A stretch of 64,000 nt of DNA from JANNPJ01 sp965200525 (GTDB lineage: Bacteria; Actinomycetota; Actinomycetes; Actinomycetales; Kineosporiaceae): contig OZ241368.1 of the NCBI GenBank assembly GCA_965200525.1, positions 5,766,001 through 5,830,000 of the forward strand, written 5' to 3'. The notes beneath the pieces were generated by a model. It was not told the origin of the DNA and made no database searches. It saw only the letters and a list, made by a program, of their open reading frames with translations. The position numbers and the translations under genes are program-made. Positions 32,543 to 41,964 of this stretch are shown piece after piece. Numbering within the stretch: position 1 is the stretch's first letter; each line of letters starts with the position of its first letter.

Positions 32543-33379
32543 CCGCTCGCGGCGGCGCCTCCACCAGGCCGCCAGTCGGTCTCGGTACTGCTCCAGGGGC
32601 AGGAAGGCCAGCAGCATGATCAGGTGCGGCCAGAACGCGATGGTGATCGCGGCCCAGGTCATGGCGTGGAACACGTACCAGCCGCCGACCATCCGGCGGC
32701 GCCAGCGCTCGGTCACGAAGAAGATCACCGGTGACAGCAGCTCGAGGCTGATCAGCAGCCACTGGGTGGTGTGCAGGGTCCACGGCACCTGCAGCAACTG
32801 ATCGCCGAACCAGGTGCCCCGGCGCACCACGGCCCGCACCAGCGTGGCCGAGTTCACCCACTCCGGCCCACCGAAGCGCAGCTTCGCGCAGGCGGACAGG
32901 AAATAGGTCGCGATCGCGGTCAGCTGGATCGCCCGGAAGGCGAAACCGGCCGCTTCGCTGAGCCGCCGGTCGCTCACCGTGGCCACCCCGACCAGGGGCA
33001 GCACCAGCAGCGCGATCACGAAGTCGCCCCGGTCGTGGTCGACCTTGCCGTAGGCGAAGGCCACGTACTGGAACCAGATCCAGCCGACCGCGGTGGCCCA
33101 CCCGGCCAGCCGGGGGAACCGGTTGACCAGGCCCAGGACGGCGGCCGCGACCGTGCCCCAGCGCAGCACCTCGACCAGCAGCACGGTGGCGGCGGGCAGG
33201 TGCAGCATCCGGCCGATCACCAGCGGCTCGTACCAGTCCGCGGCCACCCAGCCGTGGTAGTACCCGACCGAGTGCATGTAGAGGACGTCGACGATGACGA
33301 ACGCGTAGATCGCCCGCCGCAACAGCGCGACCCGGGCCAACGGCACCGGGGTGAACAGCCAGCCCGTCGTCGGCCCCAT
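32435..33379 (-). CDS. HTTM-domain membrane protein, copy 2
   Basis: 314 aa. Parallels copy 1: ARVALLRRAIYAFVIVDVLY, AYGKVDHDRGDFVIALLVLP, then YFLSACAKLRFGGPEWVNS and the final FLPLEQYRDRL. About seven transmembrane helices. The last 36 or so residues (after RRRRERSD) are low-complexity and antisense to the DCC gene, so they may have been gained by loss of an earlier stop. The ATG overlaps the stop of the partner gene at 33379 (TGATG). Confidence 0.8.
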   Translation of the reverse strand: MGPTTGWLFTPVPLARVALLRRAIYAFVIVDVLYMHSVGYYHGWVAADWYEPLVIGRMLHLPAATVLLVEVLRWGTVAAAVLGLVNRFPRLAGWATAVGWIWFQYVAFAYGKVDHDRGDFVIALLVLPLVGVATVSDRRLSEAAGFAFRAIQLTAIATYFLSACAKLRFGGPEWVNSATLVRAVVRRGTWFGDQLLQVPWTLHTTQWLLISLELLSPVIFFVTERWRRRMVGGWYVFHAMTWAAITIAFWPHLIMLLAFLPLEQYRDRLAAWWRRRRERSDPGRDGAGGRASGQPTAVAGHPAIDDAGQAAHPR

Positions 33380-33867
33380 CAGTTCGGCCAGCTCACGACG
33401 GTGCTCTGCTTGACCTGCCCGTTGGGGGCCCCGTTGGTCAGCAGCACGTCGGTGCGGACGACGCGGACCCCGTTCCAGGCCGGCTGGTTCGGCTTCAGCC
33501 GGGAGTGGCTGTGGGCCAGCTCGCCGAGCATCCGCGGCGCGGCCACCATCTGCGGCACCCGGCCCTCGATCTCGGCCCGGGTCAGCCCGGTCGTGGTCGA
33601 CGTGAGCGGCGCCGGGCGCCAGGTCGGATCGTCGCCCTCACGGATCTGGATGGCCAGGTAGTACACCGACCCGGACGGTGAGGTGGACGTGGAGTACATC
33701 CGCCACGGCCCGAACGGCCACCAGTCGTCCTGCCCGACGGTGGTGCCGGCCAGGAACAGCCCGGCCGCCACCAGCAGCGCCAGCACCCGCCAGCTCTTGG
33801 CCCAGCCGGGCAGCCGGATCACCTCGGCCGCCGTTTCGTCCACGTCGTCCATCACGTCGGGAACCAC
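33379..33867 (-). CDS. single-pass partner of HTTM protein, copy 2
   Basis: 162 aa, GTG start. One transmembrane helix (about 28-46, VLALLVAAGLFLAGTTVG) is followed by DDWWPFGPWRMYSTSTSPSG and an external domain with YYLAIQIREGD, GLTRAEIEGRVPQM and a final GQVKQSTVVSWPN. Homologous to the protein at 31628; together the two HTTM pairs are a local duplication around the DCC gene. A TAGGGT hexamer at 33875-33880 (minus strand) lies 7 nt before the start, so the transcript is probably leaderless. Confidence 0.77.
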   Translation of the reverse strand: MVPDVMDDVDETAAEVIRLPGWAKSWRVLALLVAAGLFLAGTTVGQDDWWPFGPWRMYSTSTSPSGSVYYLAIQIREGDDPTWRPAPLTSTTTGLTRAEIEGRVPQMVAAPRMLGELAHSHSRLKPNQPAWNGVRVVRTDVLLTNGAPNGQVKQSTVVSWPN

Positions 33868-33874
33868 GACGGGA

Positions 33875-33915
33875 ACCCTACCGCCGCGCCGCGGCCGGGC
33901 CGCAGTCCCTAGAAT
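33875..33915. promoter_or_regulatory. divergent leaderless promoters
   Basis: Minus strand: TAGGGT (33880-33875) 7 nt before the GTG at 33867. Plus strand: TAGAAT (33910-33915) 7 nt before the GTG of the HIT gene at 33923. Neither start codon has a ribosome-binding site. Confidence 0.55.
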
Positions 33916-33922
33916 CGCGGCC

Positions 33923-34495
33923 GTGACGGATGGCTTCGAGACGGCTGACTCGCTGGCGGGGGAGCCCGACGGCTTCGAACGGCTCTGGACCCCCCACCGC
34001 CTGGTCTACATCCAGGGTGAGGAGAAACCGAAGAGCTCGGACGCCGGCCCGGACTGCCCGTTCTGCCGGGGCCCGGGCCGCAGCGACGAGGAGAGCCTGA
34101 TCGTGTTCCGGGGCGAGACCGCCTACGCGGTGCTGAACCTGTTCCCGTACAACCCCGGGCACGTGCTGATCTGCCCCTACCGGCACGTGGCCGGCTACCC
34201 GGATCTGACCCCGGCCGAGACCGTCGAGGTGGCCGAGCTCAGCCAGCAGGCGATGCGGGTGCTGGCCCGGATCTCCGCCCCGCACGGCTTCAACCTCGGG
34301 CTGAACCAGGGTGCGGTGGCCGGCGCCGGGATCGCCGCTCACCTGCACCAGCACGTCGTCCCCCGGTGGGGTGGCGACGCCAACTTCCTGCCGGTGATCG
34401 CCAAGACCAAGGCCCTGCCCGAGTTGCTGGGCGACACCCGGCGGCGGATGGCCGAGGCCTGGGCCGAATCGGGGACGGATCAAACTGATCGGTAG
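33923..34495 (+). CDS. HIT-domain protein (Ap4A phosphorylase-like)
   Basis: 190 aa from GTG 33923. The histidine triad is HLHQH at residues 140-144; CPFC at 45-48 belongs to a probable zinc site. It is the positional and sequence counterpart of M. tuberculosis Rv2613c, an Ap4A phosphorylase, and here too begins the pgsA-acyltransferase-pimA operon. It should cleave or phosphorolyse dinucleoside polyphosphates. The longer open frame upstream lacks coding character. Confidence 0.92.
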   Translation: MTDGFETADSLAGEPDGFERLWTPHRLVYIQGEEKPKSSDAGPDCPFCRGPGRSDEESLIVFRGETAYAVLNLFPYNPGHVLICPYRHVAGYPDLTPAETVEVAELSQQAMRVLARISAPHGFNLGLNQGAVAGAGIAAHLHQHVVPRWGGDANFLPVIAKTKALPELLGDTRRRMAEAWAESGTDQTDR

Positions 34496-34518
34496 GGGGT
34501 CGGTAGAGTGTCCGAGCC

Positions 34519-35148
34519 ATGCTCAACCGATTCGCTCGTGCCCTGTTCACGCGATTGTTCACGCCGATCGCGCGGCTTCTGCTGCGCCTGGGCGTCAGCC
34601 CGGACGTCGTCACCCTGGTCGGCACGCTCGGAGTGAGCGCCGGAGCCCTGATCTTCTTCCCGCAGGGCGAACTCCTGGTCGGCACCCTGGTGATCACCGC
34701 GTTCGTCTTCTCGGACATGATCGACGGCAATATGGCCCGGATGTCCGGCCGGTCGTCGGTCTGGGGGGCCTATCTCGACTCCACCCTCGACCGGGTGGCC
34801 GACGCCGCGGTGTTCGGCGGGCTGGTGCTCTACTACGCCGGTGACGGCGAGGACCTGCTGATGGCCAGCCTGGCCCTGGCCTGCCTGATCTTCGGCAGCC
34901 TGGTCTCCTACTCGCGGGCCCGGGCCGAGGGCCTCGGGATGAGCGCCGACGTCGGGTTCGCCGAGCGCTCCGAACGGCTGGTCGCCGTCCTGCTGGCTAC
35001 CGGGTTCGTCGGGCTGGTGCTGCCCGACATCGTGCTCAAGGTCGTGCTGGCCGTGGTCGCCCTGGCCAGCCTGGCCACCTTCGTGCAGCGGATCCTCTAC
35101 GTGCGCAAGCAGGCCCTGGGCCGGCCACTCACCCCGGCCGATGCCTGA
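34519..35148 (+). CDS. pgsA: phosphatidylinositol phosphate synthase (CDP-alcohol phosphatidyltransferase)
   Basis: 209 aa, about six transmembrane helices. The full CDP-alcohol phosphotransferase motif is present: Asp66, Asp69-Gly70, Ala73-Arg74, Gly83, Asp87 and Asp91. In this operon position (after HIT, before the acyltransferase and pimA) the enzyme makes phosphatidylinositol phosphate from CDP-diacylglycerol and inositol phosphate, the entry to phosphatidylinositol mannosides. TAGAGT at 34504 lies 9 nt before the ATG, suggesting an additional leaderless transcript. Confidence 0.94.
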   Translation: MLNRFARALFTRLFTPIARLLLRLGVSPDVVTLVGTLGVSAGALIFFPQGELLVGTLVITAFVFSDMIDGNMARMSGRSSVWGAYLDSTLDRVADAAVFGGLVLYYAGDGEDLLMASLALACLIFGSLVSYSRARAEGLGMSADVGFAERSERLVAVLLATGFVGLVLPDIVLKVVLAVVALASLATFVQRILYVRKQALGRPLTPADA

Positions 35149-36079
35149 GCGGCTCGTTGTTCTGGCCTACACGGCCGGCTGGCGGCTGGTCGCCCTGCTG
35201 CCCGAGGCCCTGGCCTACCCGCTGTTCGCCCTGATCGCCGACATCGCCTGGTGGCGCCGGGGAACCGGCGTGCTCCGGCTGGAGTCCAACCTGGCCCGGG
35301 CCGTGCCCGGCGCCGACCCGGCCGCGCTGCGGGCGCTGTCCCGGCAGGGCATGCGGTCGTACCTGCGGTACTGGTGCGACGCCTTCCGGATGGCGGGCTG
35401 GTCGCGTGAGCGGATCGTGGACACCGTGCGGGTGGACGGCGACGACACCCTGCGCGCGGCCTTCGCCCGGGGCCCGGGCCTGGTCGTGGCCCTGGCCCAC
35501 CAGGGCAACTGGGACCATGCCGGGGCCTGGTCGACCTTCGAGCTGGCCAAGGTGACCACCGTGGCCGAACGGCTGCGCCCGGAGGAGCTGTTCGACCGGT
35601 TCGTGGCCTTCCGGGAGAGCCTGGGCATGGAGATCCTGCCGCTGACCGGCGGCGGCAACGTGCTCGGCCGGCTGATCCAGCGGGTCCGGGCCGGCGGCTT
35701 CGTGCCCCTGCTGACCGACCGCGACCTGACCGACACCGGCGTCGAGGTGGACCTGCTGGGCGAGCCGGCCCGGATGGCGGCCGGCCCGGCCGTGCTGGCC
35801 CTGACGGCGAAGGCCCCGCTGCTGCCGGTGAGCGTCTACTACGAGCGCCTGCCGCGCTCGGCCCCGGCCCGGTGGGGGCTGGTGCTGCAGATCCACCCGC
35901 CGGTCGACGTCCCGGATCGGGCCGTGGGGCGGTCCGAGCAGATCCGGATCATGACCCAGCGCTGCGCCGATGCGCTGAGCGCCGGGATCAGGGCGCACCC
36001 GCAGGACTGGCACATGCTGCAGCGGGTCTTTCTGGCCGACCTCGACCCCGATCGCGATCCGGCGCGCGTCGATGGCTGA
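35141..36079 (+). CDS. patA: phosphatidylinositol mannoside acyltransferase
   Basis: 312 aa, ATG overlapping the pgsA end by 8 bp. LpxL/HtrB-like acyltransferase with the HX4D catalytic motif at His120-Asp125 (HQGNWD) and a second conserved block LLTDRDLTDTGVEV. The N-terminal hydrophobic helix anchors it to the membrane. By synteny with Rv2611c it acylates the mannose of PIM1/PIM2 on the cytoplasmic face. It overlaps pimA by 8 bp, indicating coupled expression. Confidence 0.92.
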   Translation: MPERLVVLAYTAGWRLVALLPEALAYPLFALIADIAWWRRGTGVLRLESNLARAVPGADPAALRALSRQGMRSYLRYWCDAFRMAGWSRERIVDTVRVDGDDTLRAAFARGPGLVVALAHQGNWDHAGAWSTFELAKVTTVAERLRPEELFDRFVAFRESLGMEILPLTGGGNVLGRLIQRVRAGGFVPLLTDRDLTDTGVEVDLLGEPARMAAGPAVLALTAKAPLLPVSVYYERLPRSAPARWGLVLQIHPPVDVPDRAVGRSEQIRIMTQRCADALSAGIRAHPQDWHMLQRVFLADLDPDRDPARVDG

Positions 36080-37256
36080 AGGCTCGCGGCCGCTGCGGAT
36101 CGGGCTGGTCTCGCCGTACTCGTTCGACGTGCCCGGCGGCGTGCAGTTCCACATCCGCGACCTGGCCGAGCACCTGATCGCGCACGGCCACCACGTCAGC
36201 GTGCTGGCCCCGGCCGACGACGACACCCCGCTGCCGCCCTACGTGGTCTCGGCCGGCCGGGCCGTGCCGCTGAAGTACAACGGCTCGGTGGCCCGGATCA
36301 GCTTCGGGCCGGTCAGCTCCAACCGGGTCAAGCGCTGGCTCAACGACGGCGAGTTCGACATCCTGCACGTCCACGAGCCGTCCAGCCCGTCGCTGTCGAT
36401 GCTGGCCATGTGGGCGGCGACCGGCCCGATCGTGGCCACCTTCCACACCGCCACGCTGCGCTCGCGCTCGATGCAGGCCGCCTACCCACTGCTGCGGCCC
36501 GGGTTCGAGAAGCTGTCGGCCCGGATCGCGGTGTCCGAGGACGCGCGGCGCACCGTCGTGGAGCACCTGGGCGGGGACGCCGTGGTGATCCCGAACGGGG
36601 TCTACGTGGACCGGTTCGCGACCGCTCCGGTCAATCCGGCCTGGCAGGGCACCGCGGAGCGACCCACTCTGGCCTTCGTCGGCCGGCTGGACGAGCCTCG
36701 CAAGGGTCTGCCGGTGCTGGCCGCGGCCCTGCCGGCGGTGCTGGCGATGCGGCCCGGTACCCGGGTGCTGGTGCTCGGCCGGGGCGAGGCCGACGAGGAG
36801 CTGGCCGCACTGGGCGAGCAGGCCCGGGCGATCGAACTGCTCGGCCCGCTGGACGACGCGGCCAAGGCCTCGCTGCTGCGCTCGGTCGACGCCTACGTGG
36901 CTCCGCACACCGGGGGCGAGAGCTTCGGCATCGTGCTGGTCGAGGCCATGAGCGCCGGGGCCCCGGTGGTGGCCAGCGACCTGGGCGCGTTCCGCCGGGT
37001 GCTGGACGACGGCCGGCTGGGCGTGCTGGCCGGCACCGGCGACCCGGCCTCCCTGGCCGCGGCCGTGCTCGAACTGCTGGCCGATCCGGACCGGAGGGCG
37101 CAACTGTCGGCGGCGGCCTCGATCGCCGTCCGCCGGTACGACTGGTCCCGGGTGGCCGGGCAGGTGCTCGACGTCTACGAGACCGTGCGGCTGGGGGCCG
37201 ACCGGGTCGGTGAGGACCCGGCCGGGCTGAGCCTGCTGGCCCGCTGGCGGTCCTAG
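36072..37256 (+). CDS. pimA: phosphatidyl-myo-inositol alpha-mannosyltransferase
   Basis: 394 aa, GT4 family, GT-B fold. N-terminal acceptor domain has SFDVPGGVQFHIRDLAEHL; the GDP-mannose-binding C-terminal domain has VGRLDEPRKGL and GGESFGIVLVEAMSAG (the E-x7-E motif). It adds the first mannose to phosphatidylinositol. Its place after pgsA and patA, with overlapping ends, reproduces the mycobacterial PIM operon. Confidence 0.94.
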   Translation: MAEGSRPLRIGLVSPYSFDVPGGVQFHIRDLAEHLIAHGHHVSVLAPADDDTPLPPYVVSAGRAVPLKYNGSVARISFGPVSSNRVKRWLNDGEFDILHVHEPSSPSLSMLAMWAATGPIVATFHTATLRSRSMQAAYPLLRPGFEKLSARIAVSEDARRTVVEHLGGDAVVIPNGVYVDRFATAPVNPAWQGTAERPTLAFVGRLDEPRKGLPVLAAALPAVLAMRPGTRVLVLGRGEADEELAALGEQARAIELLGPLDDAAKASLLRSVDAYVAPHTGGESFGIVLVEAMSAGAPVVASDLGAFRRVLDDGRLGVLAGTGDPASLAAAVLELLADPDRRAQLSAAASIAVRRYDWSRVAGQVLDVYETVRLGADRVGEDPAGLSLLARWRS

Positions 37257-37276
37257 AACCCCTAGGCTCCCTGGCC

Positions 37277-37885
37277 GTGGCCGACATGCTGATCTGGCTC
37301 GACGGCCCGCTGGGTCTGGCCGTGCTCGTCCTGCTGTTGCTGCTGGCCCTGGGCTGGTACCTGTCCTACCTGGCGGCCCGGCTGGACCGGCTGCACCACC
37401 GGGTGGAGTCGTCCCGGGCCGCTCTCGAGGCCCGGCTGGCCCGGCGGGCGGCGGCCGCCCTGGAGGCGGCCCGGCTGCTCGACCCGGTCGTCGGCGGCCC
37501 GCTGGCCGCGGCCGCCGCCCGCACCCTGAGCAGCCCCTCGGCGGTGCGCTCCGACGTCCACGGCGTGGTGATCACCGAGCCGCCGGTCGACGAGAGCGGC
37601 GAGAACGAGCTGACCCGGGCCCTGCACCAGGCCTTCGCCGACCCGGTCGCGGTGGTCGCGCTGCGGGCCGGCCCGGCGCCCGCTCTGGTGCTGGACGAGC
37701 TGGTCAGTGCGGGGGACAGGGTCCAGCTGGCCCGCCGGTTCCACAACGACGCCGTCGCCCACGCCCAGCGGATGCGCCGCAAACGGGTGGTCCGCTGGGC
37801 CCGGCTGGCCGGCCGGGCCCAGCTGCCCCAGATGGTGGAGATCGACGACAGTCAGCCCCTCGGCCTGGCCGCGCCCCTGATGTGA
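37277..37885 (+). CDS. conserved membrane protein downstream of pimA
   Basis: 202 aa, GTG start 8 nt after TAGGCT (37263-37268), so probably leaderless. One N-terminal transmembrane helix (LAVLVLLLLLALGWYLSYLA), a coiled-coil-like stretch rich in Ala and Arg (residues 34-70), and a soluble C-terminal part with LARRFHNDAVAHAQRMRR. The last segment resembles LemA-like helical proteins and the N-terminal part of the mycobacterial Rv2609c region. Function unknown. It ends the PIM operon. Confidence 0.75.
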   Translation: MADMLIWLDGPLGLAVLVLLLLLALGWYLSYLAARLDRLHHRVESSRAALEARLARRAAAALEAARLLDPVVGGPLAAAAARTLSSPSAVRSDVHGVVITEPPVDESGENELTRALHQAFADPVAVVALRAGPAPALVLDELVSAGDRVQLARRFHNDAVAHAQRMRRKRVVRWARLAGRAQLPQMVEIDDSQPLGLAAPLM

Positions 37886-37923
37886 CGGTTCGTCCGCCCG
37901 ACAACCCGGTTTCGCCGGCGCGG

Positions 37924-37929
37924 TAAGAT
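37924..37929 (+). promoter_or_regulatory. -10 TAAGAT, pdxS promoter
   Basis: TAAGAT lies about 66 nt before the pdxS GTG; the leader contains GAGG 8 nt before the start codon. Confidence 0.5.
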
Positions 37930-37995
37930 TTGGGCTGTCGGTGGAGCGATCAGCGCTTGCCGGCCCGCCTTTCCCGATGTCAGCGAGGTTCTGTC

Positions 37996-38939
<944 letters not shown>

Positions 38940-38943
<4 letters not shown>

Positions 38944-39581
38944 GCACGGCGGCGTCCCCGGTCGTCGGCGTCCTGGCGGTCCAGGGCGATTTTCGCGAGC
39001 ACGTGGCCGCGCTGGCCGCGGGCGGCGTCGAGGTGCGCACCGTGCGCCGTCCGGCTGAGCTCGAGGGACTGTCCGGGATCGTGCTGCCCGGCGGTGAGTC
39101 GACCACGATCGACAAGCTGACGCGGGCATTCGGCCTGCGCGAGCCGCTGCGACAGAAGCTGGCCGAGGGCCTGCCCGCCTACGGGTCCTGTGCCGGCATG
39201 ATCCTGCTGGCCGACCGGCTGGTCGACGCCGCCCCCGATCAGCACACCTTCGGTGGGCTCGACATCACCGTGCGGCGCAACGCCTTCGGCGGCCAGATCG
39301 AGTCGTTCGAGGAAGACCTCGACTTCACCGGTCTGACCGGGGGTCCGGTCCGCGCCGTCTTCATCCGCGCGCCCTGGGTCGAGTCGGTCGGGTCCGGCGT
39401 CGAGGTGCTGGCCACCATCCCGCGCGGGCCGCTGGCCGGCCGGATCGTCGCCGTCCGGCAGGGCAACCTGCTGGCCACCTCGTTCCACCCGGAGATCACC
39501 GGCGACCAGCGGGTGCATCAGCTGTTCGTCGACCTGGTCCGCGAGCAGGCGAGCGCCGATCGGGCCGGAACACCGCGCTGA
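38940..39581 (+). CDS. pdxT: pyridoxal 5'-phosphate synthase glutaminase PdxT
   Basis: 213 aa, GTG overlapping the pdxS stop. Class I glutaminase: LAVQGDFREHVAAL, LPGGESTTIDKL, nucleophile Cys in YGSCAGMILL, and the His-x-Glu of TSFHPEIT. It supplies ammonia to PdxS. In M. tuberculosis a thioesterase gene lies between pdxS and pdxT; here they are adjacent and overlapping. Confidence 0.96.
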
Positions 39582-39591
39582 TGGGCCGGCG

Positions 39592-41037
39592 GTGACGGAC
39601 CTCAGCCCGCGGCGCAAGCTGCTGATCCTGATCATCTGCTGCTTCAGCCTGCTGATCGTCGGCCTGGACACAACGATCATGAACGTGGCTCTCCCGTCGT
39701 TGCAGCACGACCTCGGGGCTTCGGTCTCCGGCCTGCAGTGGACCATCGACGGGTACGTACTCGTGCTGGCCAGCCTGCTGATGCTGGCCGGCTCGACCGC
39801 CGACCGGATCGGTCGGCGACGGACCTTCCAGACCGGGCTGGCCGTCTTCACCCTGGCCTCGATGCTGTGCTCGATCGCGCCCGGCCTGGGCTGGCTGATC
39901 GGCTTCCGGATGCTGCAGGGGGTCGGTGCCTCGATGCTGAACCCGGTGGCGATGTCGATCATCACCAACACATTCACCGAACGGCGGGAGCGGGCCCGGG
40001 CGATCGGCGTCTGGGGAGCGGTCGTCGGCGTCAGCATCGCGGCCGGGCCGATCCTCGGCGGGGTGCTGGTCAGCGGGGTCGGCTGGCGCTCGATCTTCCT
40101 GATCAACGTGCCGATCGGGGTGGCCGCCCTGATCCTCACCGCGTTCTTCGTGCCGGAATCGAAGCCGGCCCGGGCCCGCCGCCTCGACCCGGTCGGCCAG
40201 GTGCTGGTGATCCTGACCCTGACCGCGCTGATCTACGCGATCATCGAGGCTCCCCGGCTGGGCTGGAGCTCGGTCGAGATCGTGGCCCTGCTGGTCGGGG
40301 CGGTGGCCGGCGGCTTCGCCCTGGTGCTCTGGGAGCTGCGCCGGTTCGAGCCGCTGATCGACGTGCGGTTCTTCCGCAGCGCGACGTTCTCCGGGGCCAC
40401 CGCGATCGCGGTCTGCGCCTTCGCCGGATTCAACGGGTTCCTGTTCGTGAACACCCTCTACCTGCAGAACGACCTGGGTCTGTCGCCGCTGCGGGCCGGG
40501 ATCTACCTGCTGCCGATGGCGGCGGCGACCATGCTGCTGGCCCCCGTCTCGGGCCGGCTGGTCGGCACCAGTGGCACCCGGTTGCCGTTGCTGGTGGCCG
40601 GGGTGGCCATGACCGCCGGGGCGGTGCTGCTGACCGGCGTCGACCACTCCAGCCCGGACGGCGTGCTGTTCGCGAGCTACCTGCTGTTCGGGATCGGCTT
40701 CGGCATGGTGAACGCGCCGATCACCAACACGGCCGTCTCCGGCATGCCGAACTCTCAGGCCGGGGTGGCCGCGGCGGTGGCCTCGACCAGCCGGCAGGTG
40801 GGCGGGGCGCTCGGCGTCGCCGTGGTCGGCTCGGCCTACACCTCACGGCTGGCCGGCAGCGGTTCGGTGTCGGCGGCTCACGCGGGCTGGTGGATCGTGG
40901 CCGGCTGCACCGTCGTGGTCCTCGGCATCGGCGGGCTGACCTCCGGGCGGTGGGCCGCGGCCAGCGCCGCTCGGGCCGCTCAGCGCCTGTCCGGTGATCC
41001 GGCGCCGTCACCGGTAGCATTGATGACCGAACGGTAG
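39592..41037 (+). CDS. DHA2-type MFS transporter (EmrB/QacA family)
   Basis: 481 aa with 14 predicted helices. Motifs: LDTTIMNVALPSLQHDLG in helix 1 (motif D1), LMLAGSTADRIGRRRTF (motif A), and GPILGGVLV (motif C), the signature of proton-driven drug exporters. It follows pdxT by 10 bp on the same strand but is not part of the usual conserved order, so it is probably an insertion. The substrate is unknown; antibiotics or metabolites are possible. Confidence 0.9.
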   Translation: MTDLSPRRKLLILIICCFSLLIVGLDTTIMNVALPSLQHDLGASVSGLQWTIDGYVLVLASLLMLAGSTADRIGRRRTFQTGLAVFTLASMLCSIAPGLGWLIGFRMLQGVGASMLNPVAMSIITNTFTERRERARAIGVWGAVVGVSIAAGPILGGVLVSGVGWRSIFLINVPIGVAALILTAFFVPESKPARARRLDPVGQVLVILTLTALIYAIIEAPRLGWSSVEIVALLVGAVAGGFALVLWELRRFEPLIDVRFFRSATFSGATAIAVCAFAGFNGFLFVNTLYLQNDLGLSPLRAGIYLLPMAAATMLLAPVSGRLVGTSGTRLPLLVAGVAMTAGAVLLTGVDHSSPDGVLFASYLLFGIGFGMVNAPITNTAVSGMPNSQAGVAAAVASTSRQVGGALGVAVVGSAYTSRLAGSGSVSAAHAGWWIVAGCTVVVLGIGGLTSGRWAAASAARAAQRLSGDPAPSPVALMTER

Positions 41038-41123
41038 TCGCCCCGGCGGCGGCTGCCCCCTCCCGCGATCGGCGCGACGATGCGCGGGTTGAATCCCGAC
41101 GACGCGCGCACGGAGGCGACCCG

Positions 41124-41882
41124 ATGTCCGGCCATTCCAAGTGGGCCACCACCAAGCACCAGAAGGCGGTGGTCGACGCCAAGCGCGGCAAGATGTTCGC
41201 CAAGCTGATCAAGAACATCGAGGTCGCGGCGCGGACCGGCGGCGGAGACGTCGCGGGCAACCCCACGCTGTTCGACGCGATCCAGAAGGCGAAGAAGTCG
41301 TCCGTCCCCAACAACAACATCGACAACGCGGTCAAGCGCGGGTCGGGGCTCGACACCGGCGGGGCCGACTACCAGACGATCATGTACGAGGGGTACGGCC
41401 CGAACGGCGTGGCCATGCTCATCGAGTGCCTCTCCGACAACCGCAACCGGGCCGCGATGGAGGTCCGCACGGCGATGTCGCGCAACAACGGCACCATGGC
41501 CGACCCGGGCAGCGTGTCGTACATGTTCGCCCGCAAGGGTGTCGTCCTGGTGGGCAAGACCGGGTCGCTGACCGAGGACGACGTGCTCACCGCGGTGCTC
41601 GACGCGGGCGCCGAGGAGGTCAACGACCTGGGCGAGGAGTTCGAGGTGATCAGCGAGGCGACCGACCTGGTGCCGGTGCGGACCGCGCTGCAGGAGGCCG
41701 GGATCGAGTACAACTCGGCCGACACCCACTTCGTGCCGAGCATGAACGTGCCCCTCGACGAGGACGGCGCCCGCAAGATCTTCAAGCTGATCGACGCGCT
41801 GGAGGACTGCGACGACGTCCAGAACGTCTACGCCAACTTCGACGCCACCGACGAGGTGCTGGCCGCCGCCTCGGCCGAGTAA
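41124..41882 (+). CDS. YebC/PmpR-family protein
   Basis: 252 aa, ATG with GGAGG upstream. Highly conserved N-terminus MSGHSKWATTKHQKAVVDAKRGK, then VPNNNIDNAVKRG and YEGYGPNGVAMLIECLSDN. YebC proteins are DNA-binding regulators in some bacteria, and recent work on the family links them to relief of ribosome stalling. It precedes ruvCAB, as in mycobacteria. Confidence 0.95.
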   Translation: MSGHSKWATTKHQKAVVDAKRGKMFAKLIKNIEVAARTGGGDVAGNPTLFDAIQKAKKSSVPNNNIDNAVKRGSGLDTGGADYQTIMYEGYGPNGVAMLIECLSDNRNRAAMEVRTAMSRNNGTMADPGSVSYMFARKGVVLVGKTGSLTEDDVLTAVLDAGAEEVNDLGEEFEVISEATDLVPVRTALQEAGIEYNSADTHFVPSMNVPLDEDGARKIFKLIDALEDCDDVQNVYANFDATDEVLAAASAE

Positions 41883-41964
41883 GGCGCGCTCCGGTTCTGC
41901 GGAAGTGGGGCGAACCGGGTGTGTCGCTGCCGGCAACCGGCGGTCGGGGTGCCACTGTGCCCAG

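Noticed and set aside
41883..41964. possible LexA box before ruvC
   Set aside because: The gap contains CGAAC but no matching GTTCG half-site at the right spacing.
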